Below are positions 55,331-64,000 of a stretch of 64,000 nucleotides of DNA, piece after piece (position 1 is the stretch's first letter; every line of letters begins with the position of its first letter). The notes below the pieces were generated by a model that did no database searches, was not told the DNA's origin, and saw only the letters and a list, made by a program, of their open reading frames with translations. Position numbers and translations under genes: made by a program. The stretch is from Limnohabitans sp. Rim28 (GTDB taxonomy: Bacteria; Pseudomonadota; Gammaproteobacteria; Burkholderiales; Burkholderiaceae_C): contig NZ_ALKN02000002.1 of the NCBI RefSeq assembly GCF_000293865.2, forward strand, positions 248,001-312,000, in the 5' to 3' direction.

Positions 55331-56403
55331 CACACGCTCCCGATTTTTTTGGACACCCAACGCAAGCGATAGGCCACCAAGGTGTCACACGCCAGCAGGC
55401 AAAACAACAACAAGCCTTGGAACACGCCTGTGATTGACTTGGGCAAGCCCAAGCGCGATTGCGCCAACTCTCCGCCGATGTAAAACATGCTCATGAGCAC
55501 TGCCGAAAAGACCATGCCAGCGGGGTGCAAGCGGCCCACAAAGGCCACGATGATGGCCGCAAAACCGTAACCCGCAGGCACATAAGGCGTGAGCTGGCCA
55601 ATGGGACCGGCAACCTCCAAGGCGCCCGCCAGACCTGCAGCGCCGCCCGACACCAAGAGCGCCACCCACAAAGCCTTGCGTGAAGAAAAGCCTGCATAAC
55701 GCGCTGCGTCAGGTGCCAGCCCCCCCACCTGTTGGGCAAAGCCCGCCCGGGTGCGGAACAAAAAGACCCACAGCAATGCGGCACCAACCAGTCCCAACAG
55801 CAAACCCACACTCACCCGGGAGCCGTCCATCAAACGCGGAATCTGCGTGACCGACTCAAAGGTTTTGGACTGGGGAAAGTTGAAGCCTGCCGGGTCTTTC
55901 CAGGGGCCGTAAACCAGATAACTGAGCACCATCCCAGCCACGTAGACCAGCATCAGGCTGACCAAAATCTCATTGGCATTGAAGCGGTCACGCAAAAACG
56001 CGGTGATGCCGGCCCAAAACATGCCGCCCAGAACGCCCGCCAAAAGCACCGCCAGCACGATCCAGCGGCCTGTGTCTTTGTCGGCCAGCAGGGCCACGCC
56101 CCCGGCACAGACCGCACCCATGACGAATTGCCCCTCGGCACCGATGTTCCACACGTTGGACCGGAAACACACGGCCAAACCCAAGGCGATGATCAACAGC
56201 GGGGTGGCCTTGACCATCAGTTCACCCAAGGCGTAAGGGGTTTTGATCGGTTCCCAGAAAAACATTTGCAAACCGCGTACAGGGTCTTTGCCCAGCGCCA
56301 TGAAGAGCGCCACACCCAAGAGCACAGTGAGCAGCAAAGCCAAGACAGGCGACGCATAAGTCCACAGGTTAGAAGCCTGGGGACGGAGTTCAAGCCGCAG
56401 CAT
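55330..56403 (-). CDS. ABC transporter permease (nucleoside type, first)
   Basis: 357 residues, about nine helices. Conserved ALGLAVCFRSNVWNIGAEGQFVMGAVCAGG and YGFAAIIVAFVGRLHPAGM loops identify the NupP/YufP-type partner. Its start overlaps the 3' end of the ATPase gene by 14 bases. Confidence 0.93.
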   Translation of the reverse strand: MLRLELRPQASNLWTYASPVLALLLTVLLGVALFMALGKDPVRGLQMFFWEPIKTPYALGELMVKATPLLIIALGLAVCFRSNVWNIGAEGQFVMGAVCAGGVALLADKDTGRWIVLAVLLAGVLGGMFWAGITAFLRDRFNANEILVSLMLVYVAGMVLSYLVYGPWKDPAGFNFPQSKTFESVTQIPRLMDGSRVSVGLLLGLVGAALLWVFLFRTRAGFAQQVGGLAPDAARYAGFSSRKALWVALLVSGGAAGLAGALEVAGPIGQLTPYVPAGYGFAAIIVAFVGRLHPAGMVFSAVLMSMFYIGGELAQSRLGLPKSITGVFQGLLLFCLLACDTLVAYRLRWVSKKIGSV

Positions 56404-57949
56404 GTTGGGCTCCTTCTTGCGCAGCCAGGGCCGGGTTGGCGACGGGCCACAAGCCGCTCATCCATTCGCCAATGCGTTCGACCGTGGCCTCGGTCCGCGC
56501 CACCGAGGGCGACAAACGCCCCTTGGCGATCACATGCAATCGGTCAGACAACTCGAACAATTCTTCCAACTCCTCGCTGACCACCAACACGGCACAACCC
56601 GCATCGCGCAGTGCCAAAATCTCGGCACGGATCTGCGCCGCTGCGCCCACGTCCACGCCCCAAGTGGGTTGCGAGACGATGAGCAGTTTGGGGGCCGCAC
56701 TGATCTCGCGCCCCACGATGAACTTTTGCAAATTGCCGCCCGACAGCGACTGTGCTGGGGCATCCGGTCCAGCGGCCTTGACCTTGAAACGTTCGATGAC
56801 ACCGCGGGCCTGATCGGCCAAAGCCCCCATGCGCACCCAGCCGCCCGCTCCCACAGCTTCGCTGCGCGTGAGCAGCAGGTTTTGAGAGAGGCTCAGCGAG
56901 GGCACAGCGCCCCGCCCCAGCCGCTCTTCAGGCACAAAGTGAAGGCCCAGCTGCCTGCGCGGTACCGGCCCCAAAGCCGCCACAGGCTGACCGGAAACGG
57001 CCACACTGGCCGCGCCACACTGCACGCCCGCCCGGGTGTCTTCACCCGACAAGGCCCACAGCAGCTCTTTTTGGCCATTGCCTGAAACGCCAGCCAGCCC
57101 CACCACCTCGCCCGCACGAACTTGCAAGTCAATGCCTTCCAGGTCCACGCCAAACGGGTCTTGCCGTGTCAGGCTCAAGCCTTTGACCGACAAAACCACC
57201 TCGCCTGGCGCACGCGCCACGTGTTCCAAAGCCGGGGGCTCGGCCCCGATCATCAAGCGACTGAGCGAGGCGTTGGATTCTTCACGCGGGTCGCACACGC
57301 CCGTCAGCTTGCCGCCCCGCAAAACGGTGCAGGCGCTGCACAGCGCCCGAATTTCGTGCAGCTTGTGCGAGATGTACAAAATGCTGCAGCCCTGACTGAC
57401 CAACTGGTGCAGCACCACAAAAAGTTTTTCAACCGCTTGCGGCGTCAGCACCGAAGTCGGCTCGTCCAAAATCAAGAGCTTGGGCTCGGTCAACAAGGCG
57501 CGGATGATCTCCACCCGCTGCATCTCGCCCACGCTCAGGGTGTGCACCGGGCGCTCGGGCTGCAAGTCCAGGCCGTATTCGCTGGCCTTGGCCACGATGC
57601 GTTCGGTCACCTCTACCAGGCTCAGCGACTTGTCCAGCCCCAGCCACACGTTTTCGGCCACGGTGAGCGTGTCAAACAGGCTGAAATGCTGAAACACCAT
57701 GCTGATGCCCAGCTTGCGCGCTTCTTGCGGGTTGCGGATGTTGACAGTCTGGCCATTGAAGACCACTTGGCCTTCGTCGGGCTTGACCGAGCCGTAGATG
57801 ATTTTCATCAAGGTGGACTTGCCCGCGCCGTTTTCGCCCAACACAGCATGGGCCTGGCCGGGCATCACGGTCAGCGACACATCTTGGTTGGCCACCACGC
57901 CCGGGTAGCGCTTGGTGATGCCTTGCAAAGACAAAAGGGGTGTGGTCAT
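56390..57949 (-). CDS. ABC transporter ATP-binding protein (double cassette)
   Basis: 519 residues, two ATPase cassettes. First: Walker A GENGAGKSTLMK, signature LSVGEMQRVEI, Walker B LLILDEPTSVL. Second: GVSGNGQKELLWAL with non-consensus Walker A and LSGGNLQKFIVGRE as signature; DAGCAVLVVSEELEELFELSDR follows. The weak second site is normal for sugar/nucleoside importers. ATG 57949 (MTTPLLSLQG) is chosen by resemblance. Confidence 0.94.
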   Translation of the reverse strand: MTTPLLSLQGITKRYPGVVANQDVSLTVMPGQAHAVLGENGAGKSTLMKIIYGSVKPDEGQVVFNGQTVNIRNPQEARKLGISMVFQHFSLFDTLTVAENVWLGLDKSLSLVEVTERIVAKASEYGLDLQPERPVHTLSVGEMQRVEIIRALLTEPKLLILDEPTSVLTPQAVEKLFVVLHQLVSQGCSILYISHKLHEIRALCSACTVLRGGKLTGVCDPREESNASLSRLMIGAEPPALEHVARAPGEVVLSVKGLSLTRQDPFGVDLEGIDLQVRAGEVVGLAGVSGNGQKELLWALSGEDTRAGVQCGAASVAVSGQPVAALGPVPRRQLGLHFVPEERLGRGAVPSLSLSQNLLLTRSEAVGAGGWVRMGALADQARGVIERFKVKAAGPDAPAQSLSGGNLQKFIVGREISAAPKLLIVSQPTWGVDVGAAAQIRAEILALRDAGCAVLVVSEELEELFELSDRLHVIAKGRLSPSVARTEATVERIGEWMSGLWPVANPALAAQEGAQHAAA

Positions 57950-57987
57950 GTCGGGTTCAATGTGAACAAATGGGTCGTCAATAAGCA

Positions 57988-58932
57988 CTATTGGGCCGGC
58001 AATTGGGCCGCACTGATTTTCACCTGCTCGCGCAACCAGCGCGCAGAGGCAGAAGCATGACTGCGTTCATGCCAAAGCTGGTAATAAACCATCTTTGGAA
58101 AGGCCACTGGGCAAGGCAGCATAGACAAGCCGCGCTGCGCATCGGGGCCTTGCATAAAGCGCTGGCAATACTGGCGGCCTGTGGTCAGAACAAGCAAGCT
58201 CGATGCCACCATGCGTGGCATCAGGCCAAAGTGGGCGCAGCGCGCCGAAATATTGCGCGACAGGTTCAACCGGTCCAGGTGTTCGTCAATCACGCCGCGC
58301 CAGCCGGGGTAGGCTGGGGTGGGCGCGATGTGCTCACAGGCCAGCCAGTCGTCTTGTGTCCAGCCACGGCGCACTGCGGGGTGCTTGCTGCTGACCAGGC
58401 ACACCACATCGTCTTCAAACAGCTGGGCGCGGTGCAGCTCTTCACTGGGCTGGGCCCAATTGCCGATCACCACATCGATCAGGCCCTGCCCCAGGTCTTG
58501 CGCGTACTGCGCCTGCGCCGACAGGGCATGCACCTCGACCCGGCAGCCCGGTGCCAGCGACTTGATGCGGGCCATGATGGACGGCAAAAACAAAGGGTCC
58601 AAGGTGTCGCTGGCGGCAATGCGAAAAGTCTCTGTGGCCTCTGTCGGATCAAAAGCCCGGGCCGGAGAAAACAAGCGTTCTGCGGTTTGCAGTATTTGCG
58701 TGACAGGGGCCAGCATTTGCAAACCGACATCTGTGGGCACCATGCCTGTGCCCGAACGCACCAAAATTGGGTCCCCAGTCAGCTCGCGCAGTCGCTTGAG
58801 GGCCACCGACACGGCCGGCTGTTGCTGGCCCAATCGCATGGCGGTTTTGGAGACACTGCGTTCGGTGAGCAAGGTGTGGAGGGTTCGAATGAGTTGGATG
58901 TCGATCTTGTCGAAAAGATGCGCTGGCTTCAT
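57988..58932 (-). CDS. LysR-family transcriptional regulator
   Basis: 314 residues. The winged HTH is LIRTLHTLLTERSVSKTAMRLGQQQPAVSVALKRLRELTGDPIL, and the effector domain runs from about residue 95. It is divergent from xdhA across 90 bases and directly upstream of the ABC genes, so it probably controls purine catabolism in both directions. The effector may be a purine such as hypoxanthine or xanthine (inference). Confidence 0.92.
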   Translation of the reverse strand: MKPAHLFDKIDIQLIRTLHTLLTERSVSKTAMRLGQQQPAVSVALKRLRELTGDPILVRSGTGMVPTDVGLQMLAPVTQILQTAERLFSPARAFDPTEATETFRIAASDTLDPLFLPSIMARIKSLAPGCRVEVHALSAQAQYAQDLGQGLIDVVIGNWAQPSEELHRAQLFEDDVVCLVSSKHPAVRRGWTQDDWLACEHIAPTPAYPGWRGVIDEHLDRLNLSRNISARCAHFGLMPRMVASSLLVLTTGRQYCQRFMQGPDAQRGLSMLPCPVAFPKMVYYQLWHERSHASASARWLREQVKISAAQLPAQ

Positions 58933-58944
58933 GTTGGATTTCAG

Positions 58945-58960
58945 ATAAGCGTTATGGCTT
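58945..58960. promoter_or_regulatory. putative LysR binding site between lysR and xdhA
   Basis: ATAA-GCG-TTAT (58945-58955) overlaps AAGC-N6-GCTT (58947-58960), two small inverted repeats in the 90-base divergent region. The first is 13 bases from the LysR start; typical LysR boxes are T-N11-A palindromes at such sites. Confidence 0.4.
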
Positions 58961-59022
58961 CAGACCCATAGGTGACCCACGGGTTTATCCTAGGATCATG
59001 TGACTCCAAAAAGTCATTTGCC

Positions 59023-60525
59023 ATGCCAAAAACGCTTGCCTCCTCTCTGAAATCTGCGCCGCTTGTGACCAGTCCATTGCGGTTCTGGCATCGCGGTCAA
59101 GTGATGAATCCGGGCAATGTACCACCAGACCGAACCCTGCTCGATCTGCTGCGCGAAGACCTGCGCCTGACGGCCACCAAAGAGGGCTGCGCGGCAGGCG
59201 ACTGCGGGGCTTGCACTGTGGTGGTGGCCGAGGCGAAGGATGGCCGTTTGCAGTACCGCGCTGTGAACAGCTGCATCAAACCGGCGCATGCCATTGGCGG
59301 CTTGGCGCTGTGGACCGCTGCCGATTTGGCCCAGAAAGACGGCACGCTGCACCCGGTGCAGCAAGCCATGGTGGCCTGCCACGGTTCGCAATGCGGTTTT
59401 TGCACGCCCGGTTTTGTGATGAGCCTGTTTGCGCTGTACCAGCGCACGGTGGCGCAAGGCCAGGCCGTGGACAAACACAGCGCGCACGAAGCCCTGTCTG
59501 GCAACCTGTGCCGCTGCACGGGTTACCGGCCCATCGTGCAAGCCGCGTGCAGCCTGCAGGCCGATGCCACGCAGGCCGTGGATGAAAAACCCATCGTGGC
59601 CGCGCTGCAAAAACTGGTGGCCCCCGCTAAGACCGATGGCGATTACCAGCGCCCCAGCACCCTGCCCGGTTTGCTGCAAGCCCGCGCCCAGCATCCCCAA
59701 GCACAACTGATCGCCGGGGCCACCGATGCCGGGCTGTGGATCACCCAGGGCTTGCGCCGCATGCCGCAAATCATTGACCTGACCCGCGTGGGCGAGCTGC
59801 GCCGGGTAGAACATTACCCACACCACATCGCGATTGGCGCGGCGGTGAACCTGCAAGACGCGTTTGAGGCATTGGCCAAAGACCGGCCGGTGATCGCGCC
59901 CTTTGGCGAGCGCTTTGCAGGCTGGCCGGTGCGCCAGTCGGGCACGCTGGGCGGCAACGTGGCCAACGGCTCACCGATTGGCGACAGCATGCCGCTCTTG
60001 ATCGCGCTGGGCGCGCAGCTGGTGTTGATGGCTTGGCGCAACATAAACGGGAAGGGCCGCGCCGTGCACCGCCATGTGCCTTTAGACCGCTTCTACACCG
60101 GCTACCGCCAAAGCCTGCTGGCCCCAGACGAGGTGCTGGCCTGGATCGTGGTGCCCCGCCCGGCAAGCGGCGAATGGCTGGGCGCGTACAAGGTGTCCAA
60201 ACGGCAGGAAGACGACATCTCGGCCGTGTGCCTGAGCGTACAGCTGCAGGTGGAGGGTGGATGGATCAAATCAGCCCGCATCGGCGCAGGCGGTGTGGCC
60301 GCAACGCCCGCACGCGCCGTGAAGACCGAGGCGGCGTTGATCGGTCAGCCTTGGAACGAAGCCACTTTGCAAGCCGCGCAGGGCGCCATCGCGGATGAGT
60401 TTTCGCCGCTCAGCGATTTGCGCGCCAGCGCCGATTACCGCCGCCAGATTCTGGGCCAACTTTTGCGCCGCGCCTGGTTGGAGAGCACAGGCCACACCAC
60501 CGTTCGGCTGGAGGCATTCGCATGA
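59023..60525 (+). CDS. xdhA: xanthine dehydrogenase small subunit (Fe-S/FAD)
   Basis: 500 residues. Two 2Fe-2S clusters: EGCAAGDCGACT (plant-type) and CGFCTPG with NLCRCTGYRP. FAD domain QLIAGATDAGLWITQ and SGTLGGNVANGSPIGDSMP follow. It passes electrons from the molybdenum subunit to NAD. ATG 59023 (MPKTLASSL) is preferred to 58972 as the latter adds an unrelated stretch. Overlaps xdhB by four bases. Confidence 0.95.
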   Translation: MPKTLASSLKSAPLVTSPLRFWHRGQVMNPGNVPPDRTLLDLLREDLRLTATKEGCAAGDCGACTVVVAEAKDGRLQYRAVNSCIKPAHAIGGLALWTAADLAQKDGTLHPVQQAMVACHGSQCGFCTPGFVMSLFALYQRTVAQGQAVDKHSAHEALSGNLCRCTGYRPIVQAACSLQADATQAVDEKPIVAALQKLVAPAKTDGDYQRPSTLPGLLQARAQHPQAQLIAGATDAGLWITQGLRRMPQIIDLTRVGELRRVEHYPHHIAIGAAVNLQDAFEALAKDRPVIAPFGERFAGWPVRQSGTLGGNVANGSPIGDSMPLLIALGAQLVLMAWRNINGKGRAVHRHVPLDRFYTGYRQSLLAPDEVLAWIVVPRPASGEWLGAYKVSKRQEDDISAVCLSVQLQVEGGWIKSARIGAGGVAATPARAVKTEAALIGQPWNEATLQAAQGAIADEFSPLSDLRASADYRRQILGQLLRRAWLESTGHTTVRLEAFA

Positions 60526-62831
60526 ACGCACCATCCCACAACACGTCCAGCAGCACCTTGCGCTTTCACGAAAGCGCCGCTGCGCAGGTGCAAGGCCGCG
60601 CCAGCTACATCGATGACCTGCCACTGGTGGAGGGCACGCTGCACGCCGCGCCGCTGATGAGCCCGGTGGCCAACGCGCAATGGATCAACATGGACCTCAG
60701 CGCCACCTTGGCCGCGCCCGGCGTGGTGGGCACCGTGACCACGCAAGACATTCCCGGTGACCCACTGCTGGCCACCTTTGTGCACGACGAGCCGATTTTT
60801 GCCGGACCGCAGCTCATGCACGTGGGCCAAGTGATGGGCCTGGTGCTGGGCCACAGCCACACCCAAGCCAGGCTGGCCGCACGCCTGATGCGATTGCAGA
60901 CGAAGAACGACACGCCCTTGCTACACGCCCGCGATGCACTGCAAGCGGGCAGCTTTGTGCTGCCCCAGGTCACGGTCCAGCGTGGCGATGCGGCGCTGGC
61001 TTTGGCCCAGGCCCCGCACCGCCTGCAAGGCACGCTGGAGATCGGCGGGCAAGAGCATTTCTATTTGGAAAGCCAAATCGCTTATGCCATTCCGCAAGAC
61101 AACGACCACTGGTTGATCCACAGCGGCACGCAACACCCGGGCGAGGTGCAGCATTGGGTGGCGCACGCACTGAATATCCCGCTGTCGCAGGTGCGCGTGG
61201 TGTGCCGGCGCATGGGTGGTGGCTTTGGCGGCAAAGAGACCCAAGCCGGGCACTTGGCCGTGTGGGCGGCGCTGGCCGCGCACAAGTTTGGTCGGCCCGT
61301 CAAGATGCGCTTGGACCGGGGCGACGACATCCTGATCACCGGCAAGCGCCACCCCTTCAGCCACGACTGGCAAGTGGGCTTTGACGCGCAGGGCCGCGTG
61401 CTGGGGCTCGACTCGGTGCAACTGGTGCACTGCGGCCACAGCGCCGACCTGAGCGGCCCGGTGGCCGACCGCGCGATCTTCCACACCGACAACGCTTACT
61501 TTTTGAGCGACCTGCACATCACCTCGCACCGCTGCAAAACCCACACCCAAAGCCACACCGCGTTTCGCGGCTTTGGCGGACCGCAAGGCGTGCTCTTGAT
61601 CGAGACCGTCATGGGCGACATTGCCCGCCACCTCGGCGTGGACGCACTCGATGTGCGCCTGGCCAATCTGTACGGTGTGGCGGATGGTGACAACAAGCGC
61701 GACACCACGCCTTATGGCATGAAGGTGGAAGACAACATCTTGCACCCGCTGATGACGCAACTGGCCGAGCGTTGCGATTACCGTGCACGCCGCCAAGCCA
61801 TCAGCGATTGGAACGCTCAGCACAGCGTGATCCAAAAAGGCCTGGCGCTCACGCCAGTCAAGTTCGGCATCAGCTTCACTGCCACGCAGTTCAACCAGGC
61901 CGGGGCGGTGGTCTCGGTCTACACAGATGGCAGCGTGCGGGTGAACCACGGCGGCACCGAAATGGGCCAGGGCCTGCACACCAAGGTGTGTGGTTTGGTG
62001 GCGCGTGTGTTGGGCCTGCCTGCAGGCCAGGTGCAGGCCAGCGCCAGCGACACCGACCAAGTGGCCAACGCCAGCGCCACCGCAGCGTCCAGCGGCACCG
62101 ACCTGAACGGCCGCGCCGCCGAAAACGCCGCGCTGCAGGTGCGCCAGAACATCGCCACCTGCATCGCCAAGGCCGATGGCTGCCCTTCAGATGCTGTGCG
62201 TTTTGAAGGCGGCCAAGTTATCACACCCGTGCGCCAGCGCAGCTTCACCGAAGCGGTGCAATACGCCTATGGCCAGCGCGTGCAACTGTGGAGCGACGGC
62301 TTTTACGCCACGCCCAAAATCCACTACGACCGCAGCACGCTGACCGGCAGGCCGTTTTATTACTTCGCCTACGGATCAGCCTGCAGCGAAGTCGCCATCG
62401 ACACGCTCACAGGTGAATACCTTGTGCTGCGCACCGACATCCTGCACGACGTGGGGCATTCGCTGCACCCCGAGATCGACATCGGCCAGATCGAAGGCGG
62501 CTTCGCGCAGGGCCTGGGCTGGCTCACCACCGAAGAGCTGGTCTGGAACGCCAAGGGCGAATTGCTGACCAAGGGCGCGAGCACCTACAAAATCCCCACC
62601 GCTGCCGACATGCCCACGCAACTCAACATCGCGCTTTGGCACGAAGCCAACGTTGAGGAGAATGTGGGCGGCAGCAAGGCCGTGGGCGAGCCGCCCTTCA
62701 TGCTGGCCATCAGCGTGCTTGAAGCCTTGCGCGACGCCATCGGCGCCACCCGCCCCGGCCGCGCGCCCATCCGCCTGGACACCCCCGCCACCCCCGAACG
62801 CGTGCTGAACGCCCTCTTGAACCGGGTTTAA
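60522..62831 (+). CDS. xdhB: xanthine dehydrogenase molybdenum-binding subunit
   Basis: 769 residues. Molybdopterin/substrate motifs: RMGGGFGGKETQAG, AFRGFGGPQGVLLIE (with the substrate Arg), MGQGLHTKV, and KAVGEPPFML near the C-terminus (catalytic Glu in GEPP). Oxidises hypoxanthine and xanthine to urate at the end of the pathway supplied by adenine and guanine deaminases. An XdhC maturation factor is expected beyond the window. Confidence 0.95.
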   Translation: MNAPSHNTSSSTLRFHESAAAQVQGRASYIDDLPLVEGTLHAAPLMSPVANAQWINMDLSATLAAPGVVGTVTTQDIPGDPLLATFVHDEPIFAGPQLMHVGQVMGLVLGHSHTQARLAARLMRLQTKNDTPLLHARDALQAGSFVLPQVTVQRGDAALALAQAPHRLQGTLEIGGQEHFYLESQIAYAIPQDNDHWLIHSGTQHPGEVQHWVAHALNIPLSQVRVVCRRMGGGFGGKETQAGHLAVWAALAAHKFGRPVKMRLDRGDDILITGKRHPFSHDWQVGFDAQGRVLGLDSVQLVHCGHSADLSGPVADRAIFHTDNAYFLSDLHITSHRCKTHTQSHTAFRGFGGPQGVLLIETVMGDIARHLGVDALDVRLANLYGVADGDNKRDTTPYGMKVEDNILHPLMTQLAERCDYRARRQAISDWNAQHSVIQKGLALTPVKFGISFTATQFNQAGAVVSVYTDGSVRVNHGGTEMGQGLHTKVCGLVARVLGLPAGQVQASASDTDQVANASATAASSGTDLNGRAAENAALQVRQNIATCIAKADGCPSDAVRFEGGQVITPVRQRSFTEAVQYAYGQRVQLWSDGFYATPKIHYDRSTLTGRPFYYFAYGSACSEVAIDTLTGEYLVLRTDILHDVGHSLHPEIDIGQIEGGFAQGLGWLTTEELVWNAKGELLTKGASTYKIPTAADMPTQLNIALWHEANVEENVGGSKAVGEPPFMLAISVLEALRDAIGATRPGRAPIRLDTPATPERVLNALLNRV

Positions 62832-62833
62832 TT

Positions 62834-62849
62834 GGGGTCAGATCCCCAT
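62834..62849. repeat. short hairpin between xdhB and guanine deaminase
   Basis: TGGGG and CCCCA arms enclose TCAGAT, followed by TTGAATTTTT. It may be an attenuating hairpin, or part of a dispersed GGGGTCAGA-type repeat; one copy cannot tell. Confidence 0.3.
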
Positions 62850-62864
62850 TGAATTTTTCGTCCG

Positions 62865-64000
62865 ATGAATGCTCATTCCCATTTAAAAGCTTGGCGCGCT
62901 GATTTGCTGTGGTTCCCAGATCCGCACAGCCCTCAGGCTCGGCATGAAAGTGATGGCCTGCTGGTCACCGGCCAAGGCGCCGACGGCATCGTGCGGGTGG
63001 TGGCCATCGGAGACTGGGCGACGCTGCAACACCATTACCCCGACCTGCCCGTGACGCACTGGCCTGGGCTGTGCATCGCGCCGGGCTTTGTCGACCTGCA
63101 CATCCATTACCCACAAACCGACGTGATCGGCTCGCCCGCCGAGGGCTTGCTGCCTTGGCTGGAGCACTACACCTTTCCGCACGAAAAGCAGTTTGCCGAT
63201 CCGGCCTACGCGCACGAAGTCTCGGGCTTCTTTTTAGACGAGCTGATGCGCCACGGCGTGACCACCGCGCTGTGTTTTGCCACCGCGCACCCCGAGTCGG
63301 TTGATGCTTTCATGGCCGAAGCGCAAAAGCGCCAGTTGCGCATGATCACGGGCAAAGTGCTGCAAGACCGCCACAGCCCCGACGGCCTGCGCGACACCGA
63401 CACCCGCTTGAGTTTGCGCCAGACAGAAGACCTGATCCGCCGCTGGCATGGCGTGGACCGCCTGGGCTACGCCATCACGCCGCGCTTTGCGCCCACCAGC
63501 AGCCCTGAGCAGCTGCACGGCGCGGGCGAGATCGCGCAGCAGTTTCCTGATGTGTGGATTCAGTCGCATGTGGCCGAAAACCTCGACGAAATCCGCTGGG
63601 TGCATGAACTCTTTCCTGATGCACGCAGTTATCTGGACGTGTACGACCGCGCCGGCCTGCTGCGCCAGCGCTCGGTTTACGCGCACTGCATTTACCTGGA
63701 TGATGCCGACCGCCGCCGCATGGCCGAGGTGGGTGCAACCGCCGCCGTCAGCCCCACCAGCAACCTGTTTTTGGGCAGCGGCTTTTTTGACTACACCGCT
63801 TCAGACGCAGCGGGTCTGCGCTATGGCCTGGCCAGCGATGTGGGCGGCGGCACCAGCTTCAGTCCTTTTCACACCATGCACGCGGCCTACACCGTGGCCA
63901 GGCAAAGCGTGGGCAGCCCCGGCATCAGCTTGGCGCCAGAACACCTGTGGTGGCAGCACACGGCAGGCGCCGCCGCTGCGATGGACCTGAACGGCCAAGT
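62865..64000 (+). CDS. guaD: guanine deaminase (3' end outside window)
   Basis: 379 residues visible, frame open to the window's end. Amidohydrolase landmarks: GFVDLHIHYPQTDVIGSPAEGLLPWLEHYTFPHE (Zn site HIH), QSHVAENLDE, YAHCIYLDD and YGLASDVGGGTSFS (catalytic Asp). The motif PQ.D.IGS..EGLLPWLE is specific to guanine deaminase, which yields xanthine for XdhAB. ATG 62865 lies 33 bases after xdhB. Full length should be about 430-440. Confidence 0.94.
   Translation, partial: MNAHSHLKAWRADLLWFPDPHSPQARHESDGLLVTGQGADGIVRVVAIGDWATLQHHYPDLPVTHWPGLCIAPGFVDLHIHYPQTDVIGSPAEGLLPWLEHYTFPHEKQFADPAYAHEVSGFFLDELMRHGVTTALCFATAHPESVDAFMAEAQKRQLRMITGKVLQDRHSPDGLRDTDTRLSLRQTEDLIRRWHGVDRLGYAITPRFAPTSSPEQLHGAGEIAQQFPDVWIQSHVAENLDEIRWVHELFPDARSYLDVYDRAGLLRQRSVYAHCIYLDDADRRRMAEVGATAAVSPTSNLFLGSGFFDYTASDAAGLRYGLASDVGGGTSFSPFHTMHAAYTVARQSVGSPGISLAPEHLWWQHTAGAAAAMDLNGQ

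Overview
The window is a dense piece of bacterial chromosome of about 60% GC, most likely from the Burkholderiales and probably family Comamonadaceae (a Limnohabitans- or Rhodoferax-like freshwater lineage is plausible, but the genus cannot be fixed from this sequence). The reasons are the four orphan Bug/TctC-type periplasmic receptors, the overall protein resemblance and the gene neighbourhoods. No rRNA, tRNA, transposase, integrase or CRISPR array was recognised. No gene-free stretch exceeds 300 bases. The first gene (mutS) and the last (guanine deaminase) run off the window.

Layout. 1-9.1 kb: mutS (5' truncated), an Anbu-type proteasome-like protease, two alpha/beta-fold or crotonase enzymes, an NTF2-like protein, an MFS transporter, uppP, a DUF2306 membrane protein, a membrane-tethered retropepsin-like protease and a proline-rich lipoprotein. 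9.2-14.3 kb: glnS, an MNT nucleotidyltransferase antitoxin followed by a wrecked HEPN partner, an FMN-binding oxidase-fold protein, a membrane metal-dependent hydrolase and a bacteriohemerythrin. 14.3-21.9 kb: a two-directional aldarate/uronate catabolic cluster. Two Bug receptors and garD lie on the minus strand; a GntR regulator, gudD, garL and udh lie on the plus strand. Together they can convert hexuronates to aldarates (Udh), dehydrate galactarate or glucarate (GarD, GudD) and cleave the product to pyruvate and tartronate semialdehyde (GarL). 22-25.3 kb: an FMN-dependent 2-hydroxyacid dehydrogenase, dinB and a dienoyl-CoA-isomerase-like crotonase that overlaps dinB.

25.3-34.7 kb is an accessory island: a VapBC-type module, an MmeI-like single-chain restriction-modification enzyme, a low-GC pair (small membrane protein plus ComEC-like metallo-beta-lactamase-fold protein), a UPF1/IGHMBP2-like SF1 helicase, a MazEF module, a PACE efflux protein and a HigBA-like module. 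Housekeeping genes resume at queF. The membrane/metallo-hydrolase pair beside the restriction enzyme is the best candidate in the window for an undescribed system.

34.7-47.9 kb: yaaA-queF divergent from truC (their start codons share one CATG), an Old Yellow Enzyme homologue, a third Bug receptor, a TonB-dependent receptor with a downstream esterase, an RhlE-like helicase, dcd, and a GntR-Bug-MmgE/PrpD operon behind a near-perfect 20-bp palindrome. 48-64 kb: a purine uptake and catabolism region. A BMP-type nucleoside ABC transporter, a second BMP receptor, an adenine-deaminase-like enzyme and a LysR regulator are on the minus strand, with malonyl-CoA decarboxylase and a BenE-family transporter between them. 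Xanthine dehydrogenase (xdhAB) and guanine deaminase are on the plus strand.
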